A DNA stretch of 64,000 nt from Panulirus ornatus (GCF_036320965.1 NC_092261.1:16329646-16393645); one strand, 5' to 3'. Positions 44,496-54,468 are shown, numbered from the stretch's first letter. The notes: a model not told the origin generated them from the sequence alone. Program-made: numbers and translations.

Positions 44496-44744
44496 CTCGC
44501 CTGTAATAACTAACCATCCAGGGATACGACGTAAATGTGTGAGGCACGACAGTTCATCTTCGTGTTGTGGCGTCTGATTAACTAATTTGGACGATAGACG
44601 ACACCAACACCTAACTTGAAAAAAAAAAAAAAATGACCTAATGAGCTAAAATGATCGAAGGGTTGCACCAGAGGACAGAACTGACGACAGTGATGGGGGG
44701 TAAGTTGTAGTAGAATAATGGGGTTAAGGTACTCAGTCCAGGGA

Positions 44745-45870
44745 TCAATGGTGAGGAGATGGATGGTGAGGAAATGGATGGTAAAGAGATGGATGGTGAA
44801 GAGATGGATGGTGAGGAGAGGGATGGTGAGGAGATGGATGGTGACGAAATGGATGGTGAGGAAATGGATGGTGAGGAAATGGATGGTGAAGAGATGGATG
44901 GTGAGGAGAGGGATGGTGAGGAAATGGATGGTGAAGAGGTGAATGGTGAGGAGATGGATGGTTAGGAGATGAATGGTGAGGAGATGGATGGTGAGGAGAT
45001 GGATGGTGAGATGGATGGTGAAGAGATGAATGGTGAGGAGAGGGATGGTGAGGAGATGGATGGTGAGGAGATGGATGGTGAAGAGATGGATGGTGAAGAG
45101 ATGGATGGTGAAGAGATGGATGGTGAGGAGAGGGATGGTGAGGAGATGGATGGTGAGGAAATGGATGGTGAGGAGATGGATGGTGAGGAAATGGATGGTG
45201 AGAAAATGGATGGTGAGGAGATGGATGGTGAAGAGATGGATGGTGAAGAGATGGATGGTGAGGAGAGGGATGGTGAGGAGATGGATGGTGAGGAGATGGA
45301 TGGTGAGGAAATGGATGGTGAGGAGATGGATGGTGAGGAAATGGATGGTGAGGAAATGGATGGTGAGGATATGGATGGTGAAGAGATGGATGGTGAGGAG
45401 ATGGATGGTGAAGAGATGGATGGTGAGGAGATGGATGGTGAGGAAATGGATGGTGAGGAGATGGATGGTGAAGAGATGGATGGTGAGGAGAGGGATGGTG
45501 AGGAAATGGATGGAGATAAATGGTTAGGAGATGGATGGTGAGGAGATGGATGGTGAAGAGATGAATGGTGAAGAGATGGATGGTAAAGAGATGGATGGTG
45601 AAGAGATGGATGGTTAGGAGGTGGATGGTGAAGAGATAAATGGTAAAGAGATGGATGGTGATGAGATGGATGGTTAGGAGAGGGATGGTGAAGAGATGGA
45701 TGGTGAAGAGATGGATGGTGAAGAGATGAATGGTGAGGAGAGGGATGGTGAGGAGAGGGATAGTAAAGAGATGGATGGTGAAGAGATGGATGGTGAGGAG
45801 AGGGATGGTGAGGAGATGGATGGTAAGGAGATAGATGGTGAGGAGGGGGAGGGTGAGGAGATGGCCCCTC
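44745..45870. repeat. 15-bp minisatellite (GAGATGGATGGTGAG), ~75 units
   Basis: A 15-bp unit with A/G variation (GAAATGG, AGAGATGG, AGGGATGG) spans 1.1 kb with rare 9- or 12-bp units. The unit is five codons and has few stops, so open frames of 379 and 323 codons (minus) and 190 codons (plus) arise. Variants recur in a block pattern, pointing to recent segmental duplication inside the array. Confidence 0.97.
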
Positions 45871-46046
45871 GTTTGGTGACACAATAATTATGAACATCAA
45901 TGATGGTGTAACATTAAAAGGCATAACAATCATTCAAATTACTCTCTCTATTTTTCCCCTCCATTCGTTTTAACGCTCAGCCTCGATGAGGACTTTGGTT
46001 CGTGTGTAGAGCCTTCAAACACAAAGATATAAACACCCTCACAATG

Positions 46047-46047
<1 letters not shown>
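45871..46047. other. unique spacer
   Basis: No supported feature. Confidence 0.4.
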
Positions 46048-46347
<300 letters not shown>

Positions 46348-46439
46348 AGCGGGCTGAGCCTCACCACACAAGCAACTGTGATTACATTGCACCCAAACTT
46401 CCTAAACCAAAGTCACTCACATGCGACAGTTTAACACGC

Positions 46440-46800
46440 TGAGCAACACGGTACGGTACGGTACACTGTCCTTAAGCACGACGGTACGATACACAGTCCT
46501 TAAGCACAACCGTACGATACACAGTCCTTAAACGGTACGGTACGGTACACAGTCCTTAAGCACGACGGTACGGTAAACAGTCCTTAAAACACGGTACGGT
46601 ACACAGACCTTGCGCACGACGGGACGGTACACAATCCTTAAACACGACAGTACGGTACACAGTCCTTAAGCACGAAGGTACGGTACGGTACACAGTCCTT
46701 AAGCACGAGGGTACTGTACGGTACGGTACGACTCTTGATTATAATGGCCAGGTCATATTACACTCAAGGGTCAGGTCAAAGGCCAGGCATCTCATACCTG
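46440..46800. repeat. GGTACGGTACACAGTCCTTA array with conserved tail
   Basis: About nine units of GGTACACAGTCCTTAAGCAC plus GACGGTACG run to about 46735. They are followed by a non-repetitive tail with CAAGGGTCAGGTCAAAGGCC, related (inverted) to tails at 50.8 and 62.4 kb. Confidence 0.85.
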
Positions 46801-47852
46801 CTGAAGGCAGCATGGTCATGGTCATGTTCTACGGGTCAAGCTTTATGAGGAATGTGAGCATCTCAAACAGTTAACTCATCAACCATTAGCCAGAAGCGTT
46901 GGATAGTTCGCCCGTAACATGTCAAAGATCAAGAAACCTTCTGCGAGTTCCTCCCTCTCCTTCCATTACAACGAAGCAAAGAATTCCTTATATCTATATC
47001 TATCACATAAAAGGATACAACTATATTTGAGGTATCGAATCCCTCAGATGTTCTATCAATTTATCATTTTCATATCTCATGAAACCTTCGTTTGAGTCTG
47101 TATGTATATCAAATCAATGAATATAAACACAAATACGTCTGAAAAGTATAATTGTTTGCTAAATACTTGGAAAATTCAAGCGAAAATGGGTAAGAACTCT
47201 GGAAAAACATTCGTTTTAAAAAAATAAACAATAAAACAGCTTTAATATATGCATGGCTGAATATAAATATATGCATAGCCATTCAGGCTTTGTCCCCTAA
47301 AATCCATGTATATAACAAAAACAAAAAGAAAATCTTGATTCTATTAACTCCATCAAATATGGTATGGATACCGTGGGTTTTTCCCTCCTCGTAAAATACA
47401 TTTTGGAAAGCCCATTAATCACACGACGCTATATAGTCTCCCTTGACTACATTCTCTCTTTGAATGAATAATTTTCCCATTAACCTGTGAAGCAGAGGAT
47501 GCATGGTCTCGCACCGCTCGCCGATGGAAAACGCGCGCGTCGTGTGGTAACAAAGATCAAAGTGTGCCTCGAAAAGTCTTGAGACAATTATCCGAGCTGA
47601 TATGAAGCAGCGAATCACTCCAAGGCTTTTCAGCAGGACAAGAAACACACTTTCCTCATCATTTTACCATAAAGACATATGTATTTTACATATAGCCTTA
47701 TGTGTCATTCGAAATGGTTATGTACATATGGGCCTGACATATCTTTAGACTGACAAACGTAATCTATTTATTAAATTTTCCAAATTGTAGCCATCATGTT
47801 CAGATGAACCCTGTGTCTTGAACTATAAGTAGACTTATCTACCAATCATTGT

Positions 47853-47854
<2 letters not shown>
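46801..47854. other. no gene recognised
   Basis: Mixed AT-rich sequence. A 77-codon minus frame at 47415-47648 has no known domain. Confidence 0.45.

Positions 47855-47922
<68 letters not shown>
47855..47922. repeat. (TA)n microsatellite
   Basis: About 33 TA units. Confidence 0.97.
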
Positions 47923-47924
<2 letters not shown>

Positions 47925-48030
47925 CATTATACTTTGTCGCTGTTTCCCGCGTTAGCGAGGTAGCGCAAGGAAACAAACGAAAGAATGGCCCAACCCACCG
48001 ACATACACATGTACATACATACACACGCAC
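47923..48030 (-). mobile_element. RTE-like LINE 3' tail, ~100 bp
   Basis: The minus strand reads GGGTTGGGCCATTCTTTCG, then GCGCTACCTCGCTAACGCGG and the end of the tail, entering (TA)n. This matches the last ~90 bp of the 55-kb copy. Confidence 0.85.
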
Positions 48031-48039
48031 ACACATGCG

Positions 48040-48081
<42 letters not shown>
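48031..48081. repeat. (CA)n(TA)n compound microsatellite
   Basis: CA run then about ten TA units. Confidence 0.95.
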
Positions 48082-48082
<1 letters not shown>

Positions 48083-48332
48083 TTTTCTTTTTCTTTCATA
48101 CTATTCGCCATTTCCCGCATTAGCGAAGTAGCGTTAAGAACAGAGGACTGGGCCTTTGAGGGAATATCCTCACCTGGCCCCCCTTCTCTGTTCCTTCTTT
48201 TGAAAAAAAAAAAAAAAAAAAAAAAAAAACGAGAGGGGAGGATTTCCAGCCACCCGTTCCCTCCCCTTTTAGTCGCCTTCTACGACACGCAGGGAATACG
48301 TGGGAAGTATTCTTTCTCCCCTATCCCCAGGG

Positions 48333-48335
<3 letters not shown>
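48082..48335 (-). mobile_element. element S copy 6, full length
   Basis: Complete on the minus strand with a 26-base internal homopolymer (about 48204-48229) and (TA)n on both sides. It is the first of two copies in the same orientation. Confidence 0.92.

Positions 48336-48401
<66 letters not shown>
48336..48401. repeat. (TA)n microsatellite
   Basis: About 32 TA units between two element S copies. Confidence 0.97.
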
Positions 48402-48403
<2 letters not shown>

Positions 48404-48665
48404 TTTTTTTTCTTTCTTTCATACTATTCGCCATTTCCCGCATTAGCGAGGTAGCGTTAAGAACAGAGGACTGGGCCTTTGAGGGATTATCCTCACTTGG
48501 CCCCCTTCTCTGTTCCTTCTTTTGGAAAATTAAAAAAAAAAAAAAAAAAAATGAGAGGGGAGGATTTCCAGCCACCCGCTCCCTTCCCTTTTAGTCGCCT
48601 TCTACGACACGCAGGGAATACGTGGGAAGTATTCTTTCTCCCCTATCCCCAGGGATAGGGGAGAA
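48402..48665 (-). mobile_element. element S copy 7, full length with palindromic head
   Basis: Complete on the minus strand. Unlike other full copies its head is not followed by (TA)n. Instead the head sequence folds back: 14-bp arms 48636-48649 and 48652-48665 form a perfect inverted repeat around CA. Confidence 0.92.
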
Positions 48666-49371
48666 TTACTCGACTAATTGGTGTAATGTTAGGCTTGGAC
48701 CACAGATTCTTATTCAGCACGCTTGATAGCATCTATGCAGAAATTTCCAATAAAATCCATGATTTTAAAAAAATCTAGAAAATTGCATTTTGCTCAGATT
48801 TTCAAGGTCATTGATTACTTAACTACCATAAGGATTAATATATAAACAGAAATTTTCATTCAAATCCGAAGAACTTGAAAATCTGAGCACTGCACTTTGC
48901 TGAAATTTTCAAGTTTCTCAGACTTTAACTGCCATATTACCAACACTTGCATTCAAATTATCCACTACTATTACCCGATCTCTTGCATAAAAACTACCTT
49001 ATTGTACAGAATATATTTTTGGGGGGTGGCATATTTTTTTCTCTTAGATATAATGGGATTACATTATTGCTATGCTTTGTTGCTTTTGGTAATATGTGGA
49101 GAACCTTTACCTGTTGTTACAATGGGAGGTATGTAACTTATAGAAGGGTGATGATCAAGTACTCTGTTCTGTCGATCAATTTACCAAAATTATGAACTAT
49201 GTCAATACTCAGAGAGAATCTAATATCTGTTTTGGCTTTCTTTCCAAATAGCCACTGGGCATTATTATTACATTGGTATTACTGATATTTAGGGTCTTAA
49301 TTCAACATTTTATTTTTTCTTCGCATAGACATTATGAACACCCGTATTTGTTTGCCTAGGTACTATGAAAG

Positions 49372-49373
<2 letters not shown>
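48666..49373. other. AT-rich, one ~100-bp direct duplication
   Basis: Segments with TTTTGCTCAGATTTTCAAG and TTTGCTGAAATTTTCAAGTT (about 48788 and 48897) belong to two related units. No gene is recognised. Confidence 0.5.

Positions 49374-49428
<55 letters not shown>
49374..49428. repeat. (TA)n microsatellite
   Basis: About 27 TA units. Confidence 0.97.
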
Positions 49429-49433
<5 letters not shown>

Positions 49434-49539
49434 TCGAGACAGAAAATGCAAAACCTTCACTCCCAAAGGTAACGTACAACAGGAAATGAATATGAACTTA
49501 AGAATCACAATTGGTGTGCATTTTTGTGCAAATGCTGGG

Positions 49540-49880
49540 GTGGGCGAGGACGAACAGGAGGTGGAGGAGGTAACTGTCCAGCCGGACTCGCCCGCCCGTC
49601 CCCGGCCGACGCGAGGTAGCGCTGCGGTAGCGGCGCGCGGGGTCGCTCGCTCGGTCGGGGCGATAGTGTTCATGGCCGCCGCCGGTCGCGCTTTCGTGAC
49701 GGACTTCCGCTGTTGGCTTGGCTGAGTGACCGACCGGCGGCGGGCCACCAGCCAGAGCCACCAGCGCATGACGCTGTTATGGTTGTCATGCTCTGATTGG
49801 TCCGCGGACTGCGCTTCCTTGGCCCGCCTGTGGTCGTTGGCGCGGGGATAATTGTCCAGCCCTTGGCTCGGGTACAGTTA
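49540..49880. promoter_or_regulatory. CpG-rich block with inverted CCAAT site
   Basis: This is the most CpG-dense stretch in the window (for example GCGGTAGCGGCGCGCGGGGT) inside AT-rich repeat DNA. CTGATTGGTCCGCG near 49793 contains ATTGG, the reverse of CCAAT, in the flanking context preferred by NF-Y. A 79-codon frame crosses it on plus and an 87-codon frame on minus. Neither is recognised. It could be a promoter or first exon of an unseen gene, or a GC-rich repeat remnant. Confidence 0.3.
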
Positions 49881-49932
49881 GGTCTTCATGTGGCTAATGA
49901 TCATTAGAGTTTAACATGCACGTTGGCTGGGC

Positions 49933-49934
<2 letters not shown>

Positions 49935-49999
<65 letters not shown>
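49935..49999. repeat. (GT)n microsatellite
   Basis: About 32 GT units. Confidence 0.97.
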
Positions 50000-50000
<1 letters not shown>

Positions 50001-50199
50001 ATTAGTAACAGTTGTGGTTCGTTCATCCTCATGCATCTTTAGACTGTTTTACTGTAATGTTCCTCCCGTCCAGTTAGAATTCTCAGATTATGTTGCAAAA
50101 GACGTCGACTCCTGGTCTCGACCATAAGGCCATTACAGTGGAACTGGGTCTCTTTTTGTGATTAAGCTCTGGCGTAAGGATCCACGCAGTTGAGGGATT

Positions 50200-50450
50200 G
50201 TGACCTGTGGTTGTAAGTATGACTGGTTCTTCAGCTATGACTTCTGTGGTTGTAAGTATGACTGGTTCTTCAGCTGTGACTATTGTGGTTGTAAGTATGA
50301 CTGGTTCTTCAGCTATGACTTCTGTGGTTATAAGTATGACTGGTTCTTCAGCTGTGACTATTGTGGTTGTAAGTATGACTGGTTCTTCAGCTGTGACTAT
50401 TGTGGTTGTAAGTATGAGTGGTTCTTCAGCTGTGACTGCTGTGGTTGTAT
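50200..50450. repeat. 39-bp minisatellite, ~6.5 units
   Basis: Unit TGTGGTTGTAAGTATGACTG plus GTTCTTCAGCTATGACTTC is 39 bp, or 13 codons. One plus frame reads CGCKYDWFFSYDF repeats and another VVSMTGSSAMTSV. The apparent start is GTG and no ATG precedes it, so coding is unlikely. Confidence 0.95.
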
Positions 50451-50589
50451 GTCTAACCTGGTCTTTACTCGTGGCTGCTGTGGTTATTTCAGTTATAACT
50501 TACAGCTGCCAGATAATAAAAGCTATTCTAGTGGTTAAATCATCACCGAACTGTAACAAAATGTTTGATATTCATTTCTTGGGCACGGC

Positions 50590-50910
50590 AGTATATGAGC
50601 CTTGAACACGACATTATGAGCCTTGAGCAAAAAAGTATGAGCCTTGAGCACGACGGTCTAAGCCTTGAACACAATAGCTTGAACACTGAGCATGATGGTA
50701 TGAGCCTTGAGGAAGAAAGTATGAGCCTTGAGCATGGCAGTATGAGCCGTGAGCACGACGGTATGAGCCTTAAGCACGAGAGTATGAGCATTTGAGCATG
50801 ACTGGTAAGGAGCTTGGGTATGATGGCCTGGCCTTTGAACCTTTGAACTGAACCTTATGGATTAGGAGAGAGGCCAGATCATAATACCCAAAGGTCGTAA
50901 CCATCATGGT
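50590..50910. repeat. 21-bp array (AGTATGAGCCTTGAGCACGAC) with conserved tail
   Basis: About nine 21-bp units (MSLEHDG-type frame on plus) run to about 50800. They are followed by a tail with GGCCTGGCCTTTGAAC, GAGAGGCCAGATCATAATAC and CCCAAAGGTCGTAAC, shared with 59.6 and 62.4 kb. Confidence 0.88.
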
Positions 50911-50973
50911 TATGAGGCACAGCAAATTCAATTAAACTGCACGATGTAGCTGTCGTCTTCCAATACAACTTAC

Positions 50974-51132
50974 CCGGGTCCTGAAAGTATTCAATTCCGT
51001 GATCACGACTTGTATGAATATCGAAGTAGGCGTCGTGTTCAACGCCTTGCAGGCTTTCCAGATCCAGAGAAGTCTTTGTGAGCGACGCGGATTCGCAGAA
51101 CACAAAAGCCGATTAACAATACCGCCAAAATA
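50974..51132 (-). CDS. candidate internal exon
   Basis: On the minus strand a strong acceptor (TTTATATTTTTCCCTCCAG, ending 51133) and a strong donor (GACCCGG|GTAAGT at 50974/50973) bound 159 bp. The phase-0 frame is open for 53 codons but looks unremarkable. Another frame, blocked by a TAA near its start, looks more protein-like (LDLESLQGVEHDAYFDIHTS, then RDHGIEYFQDPG). Its SRDHGI recalls the RDHG core of animal haem peroxidases, but the rest does not match well, so I do not assign it. A decayed exon is possible. Confidence 0.22.
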
Positions 51133-51289
51133 CTGGAGGGAAAAATATAAAGGTTCTATCTCTAGGGAAATAAAAACAAAAAGAAAAGAAAATCTTTGCC
51201 CAACCTCGTAAACAAAACCCAACTTTTTTTTTTTTATCTTTTTGTAATATATCGAATTAAACCAAAACATTAGCTGAAAGAGCATTTAC

Positions 51290-51605
51290 TTGAGTGATCA
51301 GAAATGACGTTGGCGCTCAACATTTAACACAACCAAAAATAAGTTTGGCTTCCAAGAATAACGTTGTCCAATACAAACGATGACTCTCAATATTCAGTAC
51401 AATATGCCAGAAAAAAAAATTACGCTTGGCTTTCATCATTTAGTCCAAATGACCCAAACTAACATTGGCGTCCAACATTTAATACAATCAACCAAAAAAA
51501 AAAAATAATGTTGGCTCAACGTTTAATGCAAATGGTCAAAAATACCTTTGGCTCTCAACATTTATCACAAGTGACCCAAAATACCAATGGCGCTCAACAT
51601 GTAAA
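51290..51605. repeat. degenerate ~45-bp tandem repeat
   Basis: About seven units with GTTGGCGCTCAACATTTAA and ACAACCAAAAATAA-like halves, diverged and with A runs. Confidence 0.75.
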
Positions 51606-52105
51606 ATCATCACTGTGCGTCAGAGGACGCTGTCACAGAAGTTCTCTAATCTAAAGGTCTGTTGCATGAATTAATCACGAGTCTTTGGAAGTCGACGTGT
51701 GTGATGACATCTGTTCATGGTCAAGATCTCCCCCAGCAGTTCCTTCCAGAATCATATACGTATATATTATAAAGGTAAATACTCATGTCACGTGAACAGC
51801 CCTTGGGGGAAAAAGAGACAAATCCTCCGGTCTTGCGCTATCGTGAGGTCGTCATGCATTTGAACGAGCACAGCTTTAATGACCCTCACAACTACACGAC
51901 ACCCTCCACTAACGGTTCGAGTGGTTTATTCGTTCGCCTCCTGGCAAGCAGGGCACACAGTGCGAGAGACGTACTGTACAATGACAGTAGTTCGAGTCCC
52001 ATGCTGGAGCGGATGTCGAGGGGGGGAGGAGGCCAAGCCAATTGCTAACGGTCGGTAATGGTTACTATTGTGAGCGTCGCGTACCATCCTGGTCCACCTC
52101 CGTCT

Positions 52106-52107
<2 letters not shown>
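51606..52107. other. no gene recognised; isolated B-box-like site
   Basis: TAGTTCGAGTCCC near 51987-51999 resembles a polymerase III B box without a clear A box. Nothing else is supported. Confidence 0.4.

Positions 52108-52147
<40 letters not shown>
52108..52147. repeat. (GT)n microsatellite
   Basis: About 20 GT units. Confidence 0.96.
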
Positions 52148-52148
<1 letters not shown>

Positions 52149-52210
52149 TAATGGGTTGGGGTTTTAGGCTCCTCAATACACACCTGAGGAGTTCCCGATC
52201 CTTTTGTGGA

Positions 52211-52212
<2 letters not shown>

Positions 52213-52244
<32 letters not shown>
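52213..52244. repeat. (CA)n microsatellite
   Basis: About 16 CA units. Confidence 0.95.
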
Positions 52245-52246
<2 letters not shown>

Positions 52247-52390
52247 ATTGACAGGTTAGGGTCCTGGCTGTCATACGTCACCACAACAGTGACAGGTGAA
52301 GATCCTGTCCGTCACACGTCACCACAGCTGTGACAGCTGAGGGTACTGTCAGTCACATTTCATCACAACAATGATAGGCGAGTTGTATTT
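52245..52390. repeat. ACAGTGACAGGTGAGGGT repeat, left block
   Basis: About four units of CACCACAACAGTGACAGGTG plus a GTCACACGT half, about 40-43 bp. The same unit resumes at 52735. Confidence 0.75.
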
Positions 52391-52734
52391 TTCATGCTGA
52401 AGGCTCCAGTAACGGACAAAGGTCCACATTAAGGCCGGGCTCTAATTATAATATAGAGCGACTTATGAAGTGGAAAAAGAAAAAATAACGAAAGTATTTA
52501 CGAATTTTTGAGAAAGTGAAAAATTTGTCTTATGATCTGTGCCGGGTCACAGTTATTGGGAAAGACACGAGAGGGTAGAGTTCCAAAGCTTCGATGTGTA
52601 AGGAAAGAAGCAGGTATCAAAACGGCCCACCCCTGATTTGCCGACGGCCATCTAATAATCATGTGACGCAGCAGTTTGTCGAGTACTGCGTGGTCTAGCT
52701 AGATGTGTGGGTACACATGCAGGCAGCTGTCGGG
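52391..52734. other. unique insert within the repeat
   Basis: About 340 bp separate the two blocks of the 40-bp repeat. Starts with GTTGTATTTTTCATGCTGAA. No gene recognised. Confidence 0.4.
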
Positions 52735-52975
52735 TACTGCCACACTTCACCACAACAGTGACAGGTGAGGGTGCTGTCTGTAGCACTCCAGCATAACAGT
52801 GACAGGTTAGGGTGCCGTTATTCACACTTCACCACAACAGTGACAGGTGAGGGTACCATCGGTCACACTCCACTTCAGCTGCGACAGGTGAGGGTGCTGG
52901 CAGTCACACTTCACGGCAACAGTGACATGTGAGGGGTCCCGTCCCTCATACATCATTATAACTGTAACAAACACA
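52735..52975. repeat. ACAGTGACAGGTGAGGGT repeat, right block
   Basis: About six units of the same 40-43 bp repeat as 52245-52390, diverged. Confidence 0.78.
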
Positions 52976-53204
52976 CCAGTGTCCCCCGGTGATCAAACCA
53001 TGCTTAAGCATCTGCTCTATGGCTGGCAAGAACGTTAGGGCAATGTGAAGCGGACATGTATGTACCTTTCCCTTGTACAATGTTTGTGTTAGCGTGTCGG
53101 AACCATAACATGTACGTATGGGCAGAAATGTTGAATGTCGTAATATTCTGATTAGCTCAGTGGTCTAGTGTCGCCAGATGCACACATACATAGGCTAATG
53201 TGTG
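52976..53204. other. spacer with tRNA A-box-like sequence
   Basis: GATTAGCTCAGTGGTCTAG (about 53152-53170) matches a tRNA A box well. The 3' half of a tRNA does not follow, so it is probably another SINE head remnant. Confidence 0.4.
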
Positions 53205-53500
53205 TGTGTATGTGTGCAAACATACGTCTGAGTAAAGACATGATACATATATACAAGGTTGAGAGACGAGGCAACACGAGTGTATAACACTCTCCGCAAC
53301 ACACGAGTAGTGATCACACACACATGAGCCTCCGCGGTGTAGTGGGGTCAGCGTTACTGACCATGAAACAGCACAAGCTCTACCGAAGGTCGGGCCCGCA
53401 ATGGTTCAAATCCTGGCCACGGTTGTTAGCCTACTCTCAACCCTAGTGTTTATCCTCCCTTAAAAGCTGGTCGATAAATGAGTACCTGACTTGTACTGAG
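53205..53500 (+). mobile_element. tRNA-derived SINE unit 1 of 3
   Basis: The order is: module M (GTTGAGAGACGAGGCAACAC, then TGTATAACACTCTCCGC), short CA, tRNA-like head (GCGGTGTAGTGGGGTCAGCG as A-box region, GGTTCAAATCC as B box), and body (CTCAACCCTAGTGTTTATCC, then AGCTGGTCGATAAATGAG, ACCTGAC). The body matches 4779-4853. Confidence 0.65.
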
Positions 53501-53529
53501 ATGTATGTATGTATCCATCCACATAAGAG

Positions 53530-53604
53530 TATTGACATAGTACATATACATAGGATTAAGATGAGACAATACTAATGTTAAAGTCTCCCGTAAAATACAT
53601 ACAG

Positions 53605-53647
<43 letters not shown>

Positions 53648-53830
53648 CCTCTTTAGCGCACCTGGTTAGCATTGCAACACACTAATCTAGCAGGCCTAGA
53701 TTCGAAACCCGGAAAGAATACCCTATCACAGCCGACCCCCTAAAAAGTTTTCATCTTCCCTTATCAAGCTGATTTATGAACGGTTATCAGCGTAAGCTGG
53801 GGAACACTGAGGGTGCGAGGCTATGCACCA
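53530..53830 (+). mobile_element. tRNA-derived SINE unit 2 of 3
   Basis: Module M is diverged (GGATTAAGATGAGACAATAC). It is followed by (CA)n at 53610-53643, a head with AGCGCACCTGGTTAGC and GATTCGAAACCC, and a body with TTTTCATCTTCCCTTATC and AGCTGATTTATGAACGG. Confidence 0.55.
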
Positions 53831-53834
53831 CAGG

Positions 53835-54110
53835 TTGAGGTATGGTACGTAAAAAGTTAAGAGCTGATCAACAAGAGTGTAAGACTCTCTTCCATAACAC
53901 AGAAAGTAAACACATACACCAATCTTATAGCCCATCTATCTATCTGTCTATCCATACATCTATATCCATCCAGCAAGGATTCAAACACCGTAATATGTGT
54001 GTGGCAGCTGGGCACCCTAAGCACTTGGCTATTTTGCATAGCCGAATAGTTTGTGTATCCAGCTAACGCACAAAGGGTACTGGGTTCGAATCCTTGCGTT
54101 TCGAGGGCAT
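53835..54110 (+). mobile_element. tRNA-derived SINE unit 3 of 3
   Basis: Module M (AAAGTTAAGAGCTGATCAAC, then GAGTGTAAGACTCTC) is followed by TATC repeats and a tRNA-like head ending in GGGTTCGAATCC (about 54081-54092). The body has been replaced by (TA)n. Confidence 0.5.
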
Positions 54111-54114
54111 AACA

Positions 54115-54117
<3 letters not shown>

Positions 54118-54176
<59 letters not shown>
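54118..54176. repeat. (TA)n microsatellite
   Basis: About 29 TA units followed by (ACAT)4. Confidence 0.97.
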
Positions 54177-54181
<5 letters not shown>

Positions 54182-54190
54182 CATACATAC

Positions 54191-54416
54191 ACTATTCGTC
54201 ATTTCCCGCGCTATTGAGGTAGCGTTAAGAATAGAGGACTGAGCCTTTGAGGGAATATCCTCACTAGGCCCCCTTTTCTGTGCCTTCTTTTCGAAAGTTA
54301 TAAACAAGAGGGGAGGATTTCCAACTCACCCCCCCCCCCGCTTCCTCCTCTTTTAGTCGCCTTCTACGACACGCAGGGAGTACTTGGGAAGTATTCTTTC
54401 TCCCCTATCCCCAGGG

Positions 54417-54418
<2 letters not shown>
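54191..54418 (-). mobile_element. element S copy 8, internal homopolymer lost
   Basis: All landmarks are present on the minus strand except that the central A/T tract is only CTTTCGAAAGTTATAAAC-like sequence. It is the most diverged full-length copy. (TA)n lies on both sides. Confidence 0.88.

Positions 54419-54465
<47 letters not shown>
54419..54465. repeat. (TA)n microsatellite
   Basis: About 23 TA units. Confidence 0.97.

Positions 54466-54468
<3 letters not shown>

Noticed and set aside
44745..45884. 379- and 323-codon minus frames and a 190-codon plus frame
   Set aside because: They are generated by a 15-bp tandem unit open in several frames on both strands; starts and ends follow the array, not gene signals.
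50200..50538. 112-codon frame with Cys/Tyr/Trp/Phe repeats
   Set aside because: Begins at GTG, coincides with a 39-bp minisatellite, and a second frame over the same units is equally open.
54070..54095. Functional tRNA genes at the B-box sites (4.76, 23.8, 25.0, 52.0, 53.4, 54.1 kb)
   Set aside because: None has matching acceptor stem, anticodon arm and both promoter boxes at tRNA spacing; the shared body sequence at 4.8 and 53.4 kb points to SINEs.
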